DNA of 64,000 bases from Pyronema omphalodes (GCA_024516155.1 JAJJXM010000045.1:248001-312000), one strand, 5' to 3'; counted from the stretch's first letter, positions 46,951 through 58,684 are shown. Notes: generated by a model from the sequence alone, not told the origin. Program-made: numbers and translations.

Positions 46951-47505
46951 ATGATTCAACAAAGACGTTTTCATCTTCTCTATAACATTCTTATAACTCA
47001 CCCCTTTGACTACTCACCCGACGGCTGTAAAGCGATTCATAAACACCTCAAGGCTACACCGGCCTTTCGTCTTCACTTTCCCGCATGTAGCAAAGGCCTT
47101 GAAGGATTCACGGACGTACATCGCTCAAGCAGAAAGTTCGTTGGGGATCCTATATTTCAAAATAGCAACGGTACAATCAGCTGGAAATCCAAAAACCAAA
47201 CAGTTGTAATTCTTCCAGCCCTCGAAGCGAAATTCATCGCCTGCTCAGACGGAATCAGAAAAGCCATGTGGCTCAGCTGACTGAAAGCCGACATGCTCAA
47301 TCTACAAGCTACTCACTGAGTGACCATGGCCTGCGATAATCAAAGAGCAATCAAATTCTTCATATCAGGAATCCCAAAGACGGAACACATTGACATCAAG
47401 CATCCTCACACCCATGACGAGTGCAAAGCAGATAACATGAACTTTTACTGCATTAAATCCCGGAAAAACCTCGCCAGTATCATGACGAAACCTCTCCCCG
47501 TTTAG
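46951..47505 (+). pseudogene. Ty1/copia retrotransposon RNase H fragment, decayed
   Basis: The translated pieces follow the C-terminal part of copia polyproteins in order: AIHKHLKATPAF, then a GFTDVHRSSRKFVGDP segment corresponding to the D-W-A-G-D-x-x-x-R-K-S region, GTISWKSKNQTVV, ALEAKFIACSDGIRKAMWL, MACDNQRAIKF, KTEHIDIKHP, and ending IMTKPLPV. These are the hallmark motifs of copia RNase H. The frame is interrupted by stops (near 47280 and 47316), and catalytic positions have changed. No LTR or reverse transcriptase portion was found nearby, so it is an old truncated relic. Confidence 0.85.
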
Positions 47506-47958
47506 CCGCGCCGAAAACTCGCCAGAAAACTTAAGATAAACTGACGGGATGTGTTGAAGAGGGACATGTACGTCCCTTTGAGCTTTTAGCGTCAAGGTTC
47601 TTGGCATATAGAGGATGCTGTCGCGACTATAAATTGTTCTCTACTGTCTGTATGTTCGCCTTAATACACCATGATCATTTATCTTCACCTCACTTTACGT
47701 GTTTCATATAGTAACGACTCTGAGATACTAAAAGGGGCCTTGATGATGCAGCAGGAGCAATAGCGCTCATGGATAATCACTCGGACCGGTAACACAAGAA
47801 TTTCTAATTGTACTCAAACTGGGCAGGGAGAAACCATTGATGTGCACAGTATATCACAAAATGTAGTAGTGTATTGGTATGAGTATGGAAAGCCCGGTTT
47901 AAAAGGTGGTAGGATGCAACTTGGACATTTTTTTTGCATGGCTGTGGTTATGACAGCG
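47506..47958. other. Spacer between copia relic and array B
   Basis: No gene seen. Array B similarity begins abruptly near 47959 (ACAGCGAGAAGTGCTT, shared by every unit of the array). Confidence 0.45.
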
Positions 47959-48377
47959 GAAATAGCGACAGCGAGAAGTGCTTGTCAGCGCAATGGCTTT
48001 GATATTCAGAAATAACTTCCTGAGTCAATTGATTATGTGGTACCATGCACGCATACTACACATTTCCAACGTTCAGACTCAATGGCAGCTGGTAGGAAAG
48101 GGTCGAACGTATAAACTGTCATCACGTCAAGCCTCAGAGCTGCGCAGCCACGATGGAAAGGGTCAAACCCAATGGCAGAAAATTTCAGAGTCAATGGCGA
48201 CTGCAATAGCGATTTTAGATTCCCGACGGCCCATCTATATCTTCCTCCGCAGAATCCCCGCTTTGCATTCTCACCGACTCATACTTTCACCACGTCAACC
48301 AGCGAAGACAACCAGCATTCTTACTCACCTACCAACGCTCATTAGAAGCAAGACCTCAATCGTTAAATCCAAGATCG

Positions 48378-49158
48378 ATGGCTTCAATTCAGAAAACGTA
48401 AATCTCCAGTACTCTCTATTATTTTGGTCACGTTGATCGCTAATAAAAATCACAGCCCCGTAGCTCTCAAGCCCATTTCGGCGAACAAACCACTCCTCGT
48501 CGATGCTCCAAAGAAGTTCGCGAAGCCTACCACTGTTAAAACCGCCGCAGTTAATCACAGAGGGGGAACCAACAAGGAGAACCTTCCCGTTCCTTCCAAC
48601 GCCAGCGAGAAGGCTATTGCTCACTCCCCGCACTATCAAGCGTAAGCTCCAGCATGACGAACCATCTGTTGCTCCCGTCCGCGCCTTGAAGCGCAAGCTT
48701 CAGCACGACGATTTGGATGTTGTTTCCACCACACCACCAAACGTCAATTCAAAGACGACACCAATCACATCATGGCGTCGCTTTTTTCCAAGCCCACATC
48801 CATCAGCACCATCAACAAGGACATGCGGGTTGCTGTCTCGATCCCCCGAGGTGCCAAGTACGTGTCTACTGTCGGCTCTCACTTGTCCAGGGCGTACAAA
48901 GAACGACTCGAGCGAGCTGGTCGTTCTTGGGCCACACTTGAGAACGCTGCGGCTGCCAAGGATTGGCACATGATGATGGTAAGTCAATCCATACTTAATT
49001 CGATTCTGAGAGTTGTAACTAATTGTTTATATTAGAAGTCAGGTGGTTCGGTGTTTGGTATGACCGGTGGTGGTTTGGTTGTGGGGGAGAAGTACAAGGT
49101 TCCAAAACCTTACGCGGTGTTGATGAGGAAAATCAAGGAGACGAAGGAGATGAAGTAG
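48378..49158 (+). pseudogene. Array gene B1, two opposing single-base indels
   Basis: Exons 48378-48397, 48456-48978 and 49036-49158. Intron 1 has a GTAAAT donor, and intron 2 is canonical. Exon 2 has one extra C near 48626-48629 (CTCCCCGC versus CTCCCGC) and lacks one base near 48731 (CCACCACACC versus CCACCAACACC). The total length is again a multiple of three (222 codons with the stop), but the segment between the lesions is out of frame and meets a stop. The N-terminal part has KEN (GGTNKENLPVPSNAS). The C-terminal part, including the unusual GAKYVSTVGSHLS version, is almost identical in DNA to B3. Exon 3 ends KIKETKEMK. Confidence 0.75.
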
Positions 49159-50041
49159 ATGTACCGGTTATAGTTTTTTGTACTTTCAAAGTGTTTTATA
49201 GTCTTTCATATTACGATCGTAAGAATAAGAAGCGCCTGAGACCTGGTTCTTTCCTCAGCATACCTATTACCGGTGACAGCCAGTGTGATGTTTGAACTGC
49301 GTTTACATACCCCAACTGGAAGTAAGTACGTATAAACATTGAGTTATCTCAATGGAAATTCAAAGGCTCATTCTGTTGATTGTTCATTAACTTATGAAGG
49401 TACGGATGACATTATGTACGGATTTCATTTGAGCCCATCCAGGATTACGTGATATCCCAGGGCTATGTAATAAATCTCTCCACGAGTTCAACGAGCCTTC
49501 AGATCCCACGACGCTTGAGACATATTTGAAAAACTGATACGCCTCGAACGGAAGTTCGTATCTCACCGGACTGTCGACAGCGAGAAGTGCTTACGTTTTA
49601 TACAACCTGTAGTCTAATATATACAAAGATGCGCATTTCTCCAAACGATATGTCAGCGCAATTGCTTTGATCTTCAGAAATAACTTCCTCAGCCAATAAG
49701 GTATGTTGTACAGGTCACACATACTACATATTTCCAACGTTCAGACTCAATGGCAGCTGGTAAAGAGTCGAACGCAAAAACAACCATCACATTAAGCCTC
49801 AGAGCTGCGCAGCCACGATGAAAAGGGTCAAACCCGATGCCAGAAAATTTCAGAGTCAATGGCAACTGCCATAGCAAATCCAGATTTTCGACAGCCCACC
49901 GATTTAATCCTCCTGAGAACCCCCGCTTTGCATTCCCACCGACTCATACTTTCACCACGTCAACCAGCGAAAAATATCAGCACTCTCATTCACTACCAAC
50001 GCTCATTAGAAGCAACACCTCAATCATTGAATCCAAGATCG

Positions 50042-50887
50042 ATGGCTTCAATTCAGAAAACGTAAGTCTCAAGTATTCTCCATTTTTTGGTCACGTTAAT
50101 CGCTAATAAACATCACAGCACCGTAGCTCTCAAGCAAATCTCGGCGAACAAACCACTCCTCATCGATGCCCCAAAATTCGCGAAGCCTAGCACTGCTAGA
50201 ACCTCCACAATCAAACACAAAGCCGGCACCGACAAGGAGAACCTTTCCGTTAATCTTAACGCCAACAAGAACAAGCCACATCAAAACAATCAGACTGGCG
50301 TTGCTGCTCGACGTATTACCAAGCGTAAGCTCCAAGAAGACGCCGATGAGAATGCTATCGATCCCTCCCGTGCTGCCAAGCGCAAGCTCCAGCATGACGA
50401 ACCATCTCTTGCTCCCGTCCACGCATTGAAGCGCAAGATTGCGGGCGACAATTTGGATGTTGTTTCCCCCGACGCCACAAAACGCAAATTCAAAGACGAC
50501 GTCAATCACATCATGGCGTCGCTCTTTTCTAAGCCCACATCCATCAAAAATATCAACAAGGACATGCGGTTTGCTGCCTCAATCCCCCGCGCTACCAAGT
50601 ATGGAGCTATGGGTAGCTCTCACTTGTCCAGGGCCTACAAAGAACGACTAGAGAAAGCTGGTCGTTCTTGGGCCGTACTTGAGAAAGCTGCGGCTGCCAA
50701 GGATTGGCACATGGTGATCGTAAGTCAATCCATACTTATGTCGATTCTGAGAGTTATGACTAATTGTTTATATTAGAAGTCTGGTGGGTCAGTGTTTGGG
50801 ATGACTGGTGGGTTGGTTGTGGGGGAGAAGTACAAGGTTCCAAAACCTTATGCGGTGTTGATGAGGAAAATCAGGGAGACGAAGTAA
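50042..50887 (+). CDS. Array gene B2, intact, 243 aa, family of unknown function
   Basis: Exons 50042-50061, 50119-50719 and 50777-50887 (20 + 601 + 111 nt = 243 codons + TAA). Introns are 57 and 57 nt with GTAAGT donors and ACAG/TTAG acceptors. The protein starts MASIQKTTVALKQISANKP; has DKENLSV (KEN box-like, about residue 45); an insertion unique to this copy with an extra KRKLQ block (GVAARRITKRKLQEDADENA); basic KRKLQHDEP and KRKFKDD motifs typical of nuclear localisation; and the conserved half SLFSKPTS...SIPRATKYGAMGSSHLSRAYKERLEKAGRSW...AKDWH. Exon 3 gives SGGSVFGMTGGLVVGEKYKV with one glycine fewer than the paralogues. No known domain. A nuclear location is inferred from the basic motifs. 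Confidence 0.85.
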
Positions 50888-51742
50888 AAGTGTCGATTGT
50901 TTTTTGTACTTTTAAAAGTATTTTTTTTGTCTTTTATGTCACGATCGTATGAATAAGAAGCGCCAAAAACCTGATTCTTTCCCTAGCATACCTATTACCG
51001 GTTACATGTTTGACTGCTTTTACATACCCCAATTATAAGTACAAATATCTGAACATCGAGTCGCCTGGATGCACATTCAGCGGCTGATCATGTTGAATGC
51101 TCGTTGACCTCCGAAGGTGCCGATGACACTATGTACGGAGTGCGACATGAATCCATATATGATAGCGTGATATCCAAGGGCAATATATCACATCTCTCCA
51201 CGAGTTCATTGAGCGTTCAGATCCCGCGACACTTGAAACATATCTGCAAAACTGATACAGCTCGAACGAAAGTTTCTATCTCAACGGACCATCGACGGCG
51301 AGAAGTGTTTCAATTTCACACAACCTGTAGTCTAATATTCAAAGATGCGCATTTTTGCAAACGATATGTCAGCATAATTGCCTTGATGTTCATAAAGAAC
51401 TTACTCAGTCAATTGATTATGTGGTACCATACACGGATACTACATCTTTACCACGTTCAGACTCAATGGCAGCTGGTAGGAAAGGGTCGAACGCAGCAAC
51501 TGTCATCACATTAAGCCTGAGAGCGGCGCAGCCACGATGAAAAGGGTCAAACCCGAGGCCAGAAAATTTCAGAGTCAATGGCAACTGCCATAGCAAATCC
51601 AGAATTTCGACAGCCCACCTATTTAATCCTCCTGAGAACCTCCGCTTTCAATCCTCGCCAACTCATACTTTCACCACGTCGACCAGCGAGATTTACCAAC
51701 GATCATTGAAGCCGACGACCTCGATCCGTAGATCCAACAGCA

Positions 51743-52506
51743 ATGGCATCGATTCATAAGAAGTAAGTCACAAGTATTCTCCATTTTTTGGTCACGTTAA
51801 TCGCTAATAAACACCATAGCCGCGCGACTCTCAAGCCCATCTCGGCGAACAAACCACTCCTCGTCGATGCCCCCAAGTTTGGGAAGCCTATGACCGCTAG
51901 AACACACAGAGTCAGCATTAACAAGGAGAACCTTCCCGTTCCTTCCAACGCCAGCGAGAAGACTACTGCTCGCTCCCGCACTGTCAAGCGCAAGCGCCAG
52001 CATGACGAACCATCTGTTGCTCCCGTCCGCGCCTTGAAGCGCAAGCTTCAGCACGACGATTTGGATGTTGTTTCCACCAACACCACCAAACGTCAATTCA
52101 AAGACGACACCAATCACATCATGGCGTCGCTTTTTTCCAAGCCCACATCCATCAGCACCATCAACAAGGACATGCGGGTTGCTGTCTCGATCCCCCGAGG
52201 TGCCAAGTACGTGTCTACTGTCGGCTCTCACTTGTCCAGGGCGTACAAAGAACGACTCGAGCGAGCTGGTCGTTCTTGGACCATTCTCGAGAACGCTGCG
52301 GCTGCCAAGGATTGGAGCATGGTGATCGTAAGTCAATAGATACTCAAGTCGGTTCTAGGAGTGACAACTAATTGTTTTATTAGAAGTCTGGTGGATCGGT
52401 ATTTGGGATGACCGGGGGTGGTTTGGTGGTCGGCGAGAAATATAAGGTGCCGAAACCTTATGCCGTTTTGATGAGGAAAATCAAGGAGACGAAGGAGATG
52501 AAGTAG
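51743..52506 (+). CDS. Array gene B3, intact, 216 aa, apparent mosaic
   Basis: Exons 51743-51762, 51820-52327 and 52384-52506 (651 nt = 216 codons + TAG), with introns of 57 and 56 nt and GTAAGT donors. It starts MASIHKNRATLKPISANKP and carries INKENLPVPSNAS (KEN), KRKRQHDEP and KRKLQHDD basic motifs. The N-terminal half (RATLKP, GKPMTARTHRV) matches A1 and A2. The segment from about the RALKRKL codons to GRSW matches B1 almost base for base, including the shared SIPRGAKYVSTVGSH. Exon 3 ends KIKETKEMK, as in B1. This pattern points to gene conversion or unequal crossing-over between copies. Function unknown. Confidence 0.85.
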
Positions 52507-53359
52507 ATGTACCGGTTGTAGTGTTTTGTACTTTTAAAAGTGTCTTTTCGTTTTTCATGTTATGATCGTATGAATAGGAAGCGCCTGAAACCTGATTCTT
52601 TCCTCAGCAGACCTGTTACTGGTGACGGCCAATGTGATGTTCGAAATGCGTTTACATCCCCCAACTGGAAGTGAGTATAAAACATTGAGTCATCTCAGTA
52701 GAAATTCAAAGTCTGATCCCGTTGATTGTTCATTAACTGTGAAGGCCCTGATGACATTATGCACAAATTTCCGCTTGAGCTAATAAATGTCTCCACGTGT
52801 TCACCGAGCGTTCAGATCCCGCGACACTTGAAACATATCTGAAAAATTGATAAGGCTCGAACAAAAGTTTTTATCTCACCGGACTGTCGACAGCGAGAAG
52901 TGCTTACGTTTTATACAACCTGTAGTCTGATATATTCAAAGATGCGCATTTTTGCAAACGATATGTCAGAATAATTGCTTTGATCTTCATAAATAACTTC
53001 CTCAGCCGATGAAGTATGTTTTACAATCTACGCATACTACACATTCTCCAAAGTTCAGACTCAATGGCAGCTGGTAGGAAAGGGTCGAACGCAGAAACTG
53101 TCATCACGTCAAGTCTCAGAGCTGCGCAGCCACGATGAAAAGGGTCAAACCCAATGGCAGAAGATTTCAGAGTCAATGGCGACTGCCATAGCGCTTTCAG
53201 ACTTCCGACAGCCCATCTATATCTTCCTCCTCAGAATCCCCGCTTTGCATTCTCACCGACTCATACTTTCACTACGTCAACCAGCGATAATCATCAGTAC
53301 TCTCATTCACTTAACAACGCTCATTCAAGCAACAACCTCAATCATTACACCCAACAGCA

Positions 53360-54115
53360 ATGGCATCCATTCAGAAAAAGTAAGTCTCAAGTATTCCCAT
53401 TATTTTAGTCACGTTGATCTCTAATGAACATCACAGCCCCGTAGCTCTCAAGCCCATCTCGGCGAATAAACCACTCATCGCCAAGGCCCCCAAGATCGCG
53501 AAGCCTATCACCTCTAGAACACACAGAGCCAGAAACAACAAGGAGAACGTTTCGATTCCTTCCAACGCCGGCGCGAAGGCTGTTGCTCCCACCCGCACTG
53601 TCAAGCGTAAGCGCCAGCATGACGAACCATCTCCTGCTCCCGTCCGCGCCTTGAAGCGCAAGCTTCAGGACGACGGTTTGGACTTTCTTTCCCCCGACGC
53701 TACTAAGCGTAAATTTAAAGACGACATCAACCACATCATGTCGTCGCTATTTTCCAGACCCACATCCGTCAGCACCATCAACAAGGACATGCGGGTTGCT
53801 ATCTCAATCCCCCGCGCTACCAAGTCTGGAGCTATCGGTAGCTCTCACCTGTCCAGGGCCTACAAAGAACGACTGGAGCAAGCTGGTCGTTCTTGGGCCA
53901 TACTTGAGAACGCCGCAGCTGCCAAGGATTGGCACATGGTGACCGTAAGTCAATCCATACTTAAGTCGATTCTGAGAGTTATGACTAATTGTTTCTATTA
54001 GAAGTCTGGGGGGTCAGTGTTTGGGATGACCGGGGGTGGTTTGGTTGTGGGGGAGAAGTACAAGGTTGCAAAACCGTACGCGGTGTTGATGAGGAAAATC
54101 AGGGAGACAGAGTAA
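53360..54115 (+). CDS. Array gene B4, intact, 213 aa
   Basis: Exons 53360-53379, 53437-53944 and 54002-54115 (642 nt = 213 codons + TAA), with 57-nt introns. The protein begins MASIQKNPVALKPISANKP. It has NNKENVSIPSNAG (KEN), KRKRQHDEPSPAPVRALKRK, KRKFKDDINHIMSSLFSRPTS, the conserved IPRATKSGAIGSSHLSRAYK segment, AKDWHMVT, and exon 3 KSGGSVFGMTGGGLVVGEKY ending KIRETE. It is the last unit of array B, and its downstream block is truncated near 54510. No signal peptide or membrane segment. The basic motifs suggest a nuclear protein (inference). Confidence 0.85.
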
Positions 54116-54510
54116 AAGTGTCGATTGTTTTTTGTACTTTTAAAAGTTTTTTTTGTCTTTTATGTCATGATCTTATGATTACGAAGCGCCAAAAATCCGA
54201 TTCTTTCCATAGCATATCTATTACCGGTTACATGTTTGACTGCGTTTACATACCCCAACTATAAGTACAAATATCTGAACATCGAGTCGCCTGGATGCAC
54301 ATTCAGCGGCTAATCATGCTGAATGCTTGTTGACCTCCGAAGGTGCCGATGTCACTATGTACGGAGTGCGACATGAATCCATATATGATAGCATGATATC
54401 CAAGGGCAATATATCACATCTCTCCACGAGTTCATTGAGCGTTCTAATCCCCCTACCATTGAGACATTTCAAAAATGATACGCCCCGACAGACAGTTTCT
54501 TAATCCACCG

Positions 54511-54857
54511 GCTTGGGTCCATTTCATCTTACGAATCAATTTTAATAAACCCAGTAGGCCTTGGGTTCAAGAAACATAGCCGGGAATATTCTCGTATTAA
54601 CCGATTCACGAATCACTTGACACTATCGTCCCGGATGTAGATAACGCAGGTAAAAACTGACATTCTCTTGCAATACATAATTCCATCTTGTAGGCTAAAT
54701 GCGTCACACAATACTCGTAAATAATATCTTCGGTATTTAATCGGTGCAAGGCTTTGCGGTAACGCGGGAGCTCGGCGTAGGTACCTGGCGCAAGCGTCTT
54801 TGGTGCCTTCGAGATGGATACATAGTATTGGTTAGCAAAGGTCAGGCGAAAAAGTAA
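54511..54857. other. Spacer between array B and tRNA-Ala copy 2
   Basis: Unique, AT-rich sequence. No gene seen. Confidence 0.45.
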
Positions 54858-54929
54858 TGGAGGAGCGGCGAATCGAACGCCGGACCGCCTCTATGCTAAA
54901 GAGGAATTATACCACTAAACCACACCCCC
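54858..54929 (-). tRNA. tRNA-Ala (AGC), copy 2
   Basis: Identical over the mature sequence to the copy at 7239-7310: same anticodon AGC (complement of 54895-54897), G3:U70 acceptor pair, U6:U67 mismatch, no intron and no encoded CCA. Flanking sequence has diverged apart from a few bases on each side. It sits downstream of gene X-prime just as copy 1 sits downstream of gene X, so the tRNA appears to have been duplicated together with that gene. Confidence 0.93.
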
Positions 54930-55199
54930 ATTTGATGAATAGCCCAACACGTTTGCCAATCTGGAGACAAAACCCATATTATCGTTACGGCCTCAAACCA
55001 TCAATTTAGGAGTTGTCTTAGATGTGCTGCCAAAGCACGGGCTGGGCATGTTAATATCATGGTCTCGATTTGATGGCCATGGAATGCTTCAAAGATCACT
55101 TGTCGAACCAGTGAAATATAGTACATACATCAAAAACCAGTCGTTAGTTAAACGAAACACTATAGAACCTACTCTCCATTCTCACCTTCGTCTCACTGC

Positions 55200-58100
55200 C
55201 TACCCTCTCCTCTCTAAGACCGATTGTCTCCACTTATTCAAAACCTCGTCGCCACCCATGGGAATACTAATAATATTTTTTCTAATGCCCCTATTCTTCT
55301 TCCTTAACATGCCAACAAATCTCTTAGCTTGATTTGTAATCATCTGTCTGGTCCCTGGTCTTTGTCGCTCTACCTCATCGGGTACTTCCGTCGGAAAAGG
55401 CAGATACGTATCCAGCACCTTACAGTAAAATCTATCCGAAGAATCTTCAGAGTCCAAGTTAAGAAGAGTTGTCGGGATCTTTTTGGTGTGCTGGTAGGTA
55501 TGGGGTGCGGAGTTGATATGTGCAGCAGGACTGGTTGGGTGATATGCATTCGGTGTAGTAGCGGTAGAGAACCTATACCAGCAGCAAGCATGGAAGGATG
55601 GTGCAAATGCCTTGTTGAAAAACTTGGTTCAGGTGTTTCCACGGGTAAGGGGTTTCTGGGAACCTTGGAGGAGAGCGAAAAATATTTTAGATGAGGAATA
55701 CTCATTAATCTCTCTCGAAATCCATGGCGCCTGTGAGGGGTCGAATATGCTCGTCGATTTGTACCTTTATCTTTCCTAGTAACGGCTGTCTTTCCTAGAG
55801 AACTCCCACGTACAGGGGCCTCGACAGTGTTGTAGGTACTTTCCTTGAGGACCGTATCTCTTTTTATCGATGCAACACTTTGTTGATTTGATGGCAACGT
55901 CGGCTTATGGTTTCTGGACGATATACTCCGTAAATTAACAATAGCTCGTACTCGCCGAAGTTTTGAGGGTCGACGAATATGATTGCAAGCTAGTTGTGGT
56001 GCGGTTGAGCATGAGGAACAGTCATGAGTTTTCGAAGACACTGGAGGAAGAGGGGATAGAAGTTCATTAGGTGATGGGTTGGCTGGTGGACGTGAATGTG
56101 GAGTGCTTGAACGGTTGTGTTGATCATCTGAGTCATCACTATGGATGAGATCGAAATCCGAATCCTTGGCATCAGAGACCCCGTATTTGGAATCTTCTCT
56201 GTAAGCATTCTCTGTGTCCAGATGCTTCATGGATTGTTTATCCGACTCTTCTGTCTTCTTCCCGGTGTCATTTCTGAACGTGGGGTGTATTTCATAAAGA
56301 CTCGAAGAAGGAGGAACATATAGATCCCTGTTATACTCCGGCCGCATTATAGGTTGCTTATCTTCAGAATCAGTGGGTAATATTTTCGTAGGATGTACTT
56401 CATTCAACTTCAGCGGTGCTGCCAGGATATCATTCTCTGTATTTTCCCAGGCTTCAGGTCCCTTTCCATTAGCATCAACTCCCACTGTCAACGCATGAGG
56501 CAACTTTGCACAGCTCTGCTGATCTGGGAGAGGTATTCTTTGCCTTCACTGCCTTCTTGGACATCACGCTGTGATGAATGGAATAAAATTCACAGCTGCA
56601 TGGTATATCGTGAAGGCCACAAACCCGACCCTTTTTGGGGGTTTGCTTCCCAGTAATATCCACAGCAACAGCTGAGTGATCTGCTGAGTTGTTTTGGAAT
56701 TCCTCTATACTTTTGAGTCTATGGTCTAGAGTATTGTTGGTGGTGGCGGCGTACTCAGGTGTTCCGGGGATTTGCGACGTTGAAATAGCAGACTGGGTTG
56801 GAGAATCTTTAATATGACTAGGATAAATTTGACGAGATTTTGTAGTTGATAAAGAGATTACTGTGGCTGCAGATCTTACGCGAACTTGATCATGCCGCTC
56901 TTCCGAAAATCCTCTTATGGTGCCCTCACAAGCGGCCGTTAACTGACATTCAGTGATACTGGATGATGTGGTGTTCTTTATTCTGCTTCTCGCAAAAGGA
57001 TGATTAGATTCTGTATCCCTAGAGAATGATTCTTCCACTGGTGAGCTTCCAGAATCCTTTCTTTTACCTCTGACATTTTCCTTAGAAATAGGTCTTTCCT
57101 CGAGCAGCCCAAGCTGGGCCGTAATGTCCGGGGTTGTAGTTCCAGTACGAGTAAGACTGACTTTTGCTTCCGAATAAGGCTTTTCTTTTGTTCTAGAGCT
57201 CTTAGAACCCCTTTTGTGGTCGCAATGGCATTCCTTGACGGGTAGTGTTTCATTACGAGACTCTTGCAGTCCTATAGTGATAGGTTGTGACGCGGCTTGG
57301 CAGGCGATATTTGTATGAGTACAGGGGCAATATTGGAGGCCACAGAACCAGAATAATCAGTTACGCATCTTACCGTATTTTTCTGCCCGCAATGTGATTT
57401 CAGCTGTTGCGTTTGCTTTATCCCACGCTGTGACTCAGATCTCTTTGATATGCGTTCGCGCGAGGCGTTATTAGGCTTTACTGGACGCACTGAGGGTGAA
57501 GTCCGTGGTCTTTTCGAATATTTGCCCTTCTGTCCAGAATCAGTTTTCTCATTTTTAGAATTCATAGATTCATGCGAGGTCAAGTCGATTCCGGTTCTGG
57601 TGACCGGGGGTGTTCGAGGCTCGATCGAGGATCCACGAGCTGGTACTCTTTCTAGAGATATTTCATGCTTCTTCCTTCTGTATTGTTCTGGAGGTCGATG
57701 TACCTCGATATACTTATTGATTAGATCCGTTTTTTCTGGAGTAATATTTCGTGGCAGATATTGAGTTCTTGTCTGTGAGGCATAATTCTGTGATTTCTCT
57801 AGATCTTTAAGTGGCCTATAGTCTTTTGCAGAATATGCATGGTAGTCTGCCGAATATTTATGTCGGAATTTTTCTTCATCTCCATGTGACCCTGATTCTG
57901 AAAATGGCATAGCCTCTAAGTCGAAGTTAGTCTTGGCTCTCCTTTGACATGATTCGATATTTGTTGGTGATCTATAGGACTCCGACGACCGAACATCAGA
58001 TTCGAGCTTGAAATTTCCACCACTGGAAATACCACGGGATCGTGATTCTCGTTTTCCGGTTTCATTTTTTGTATATTCAGCTAGCTGCCGTATAGATTTT

Positions 58101-58684
58101 CTGCGGGAGGTTTGGCAATTCCTGTGCTGCTCTGTTCGATCATCCTTTATCGAACTCACATCACCCGTTCGTCTATTATCACCAGCTCGCCTTGATCTGG
58201 TCTTTGGATATCTCCTTAAGTTTCCGTAGCCCCTCTCATCTCTGTCTTCATCCCTATCAGACCTTCCTTTTCCTTTGTCCTCGATTTCCTCTTTATCATC
58301 AGCGACCTCCTCATCTCGTTCACCATTCTTCATTTCCCTACTCTTCCCGATTGTTTTATTTTTCTTTCTATGATTATCCTTCTCATCATCATCCTCCGCC
58401 TTTCCATAATCCTTATCCTCATCATAATTTCCCTCATCCCCAGGCCACTCACCCCCCATAATCTCAATCCAACTATCCAGAATCTTCGAAATCTCCAACC
58501 ATTCCGCTAGATTCTTCCCTTCTGGTATAGTTGCTGCATAATCTTTCGTTTTACATGGCGCTGGATTGCAGGAGTTTGTAGGTGCGTTTTTAGTGGTTGT
58601 GGGCGGTGATGTAGATGGGGATTTAGATGAGGATTTGTGTAGAGGAATTGCCGTTTCCTGATCTCGGCATGACATGATGGTCAT
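55200..58684 (-). pseudogene. Gene X-prime: paralogue of gene X, frame interrupted
   Basis: The start is ATG 58684 or the in-frame ATG nine bases later (MTIMSCRDQ). The first frame is open for 470 codons to 57272. Homology then continues in another frame from about 57260 (QESRNETLPVKECHCDHKRG) to about 56545, then in a third frame to about 55470, then a fourth piece to 55200. The conserved landmarks match gene X in order: GKNLAEWLEISKILDSW, HAYSAKDYRPLKDLE, GKYSK, GRVCGLHDIPCSCEF + SIHH, EYNRDLYVPPS, RRPSKLRRVRA, RGSSLGKTAVT, YLPFPTEVPDEVERQRPGT. A GTAAGA donor near 57366 might mark an intron, but no acceptor of the right phase was found. The breaks lie at other places than in gene X. Estimated length is about 1,160 residues. 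Function unknown; the acidic/basic low-complexity regions suggest a nuclear or chromatin role only loosely. Confidence 0.6.

Larger units (their letters stand above)
47959..54510 (+). repeat. Array B: four tandem units of the same small gene family, plus strand
   Basis: Start codons at 48378, 50042, 51743 and 53360 give unit lengths of 1664, 1701 and 1617 bp, matching array A. Each unit has the upstream block with CAATGGC repeats, three exons, and the downstream TTCTTTCC-TTACCGGT block. The array is truncated at both edges: the left edge lacks about 90 bp of the leading block, and the right edge ends near 54510 inside the downstream block. The array is inverted relative to array A, about 28 kb away from it, and carries most of the intact copies. 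Confidence 0.9.
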
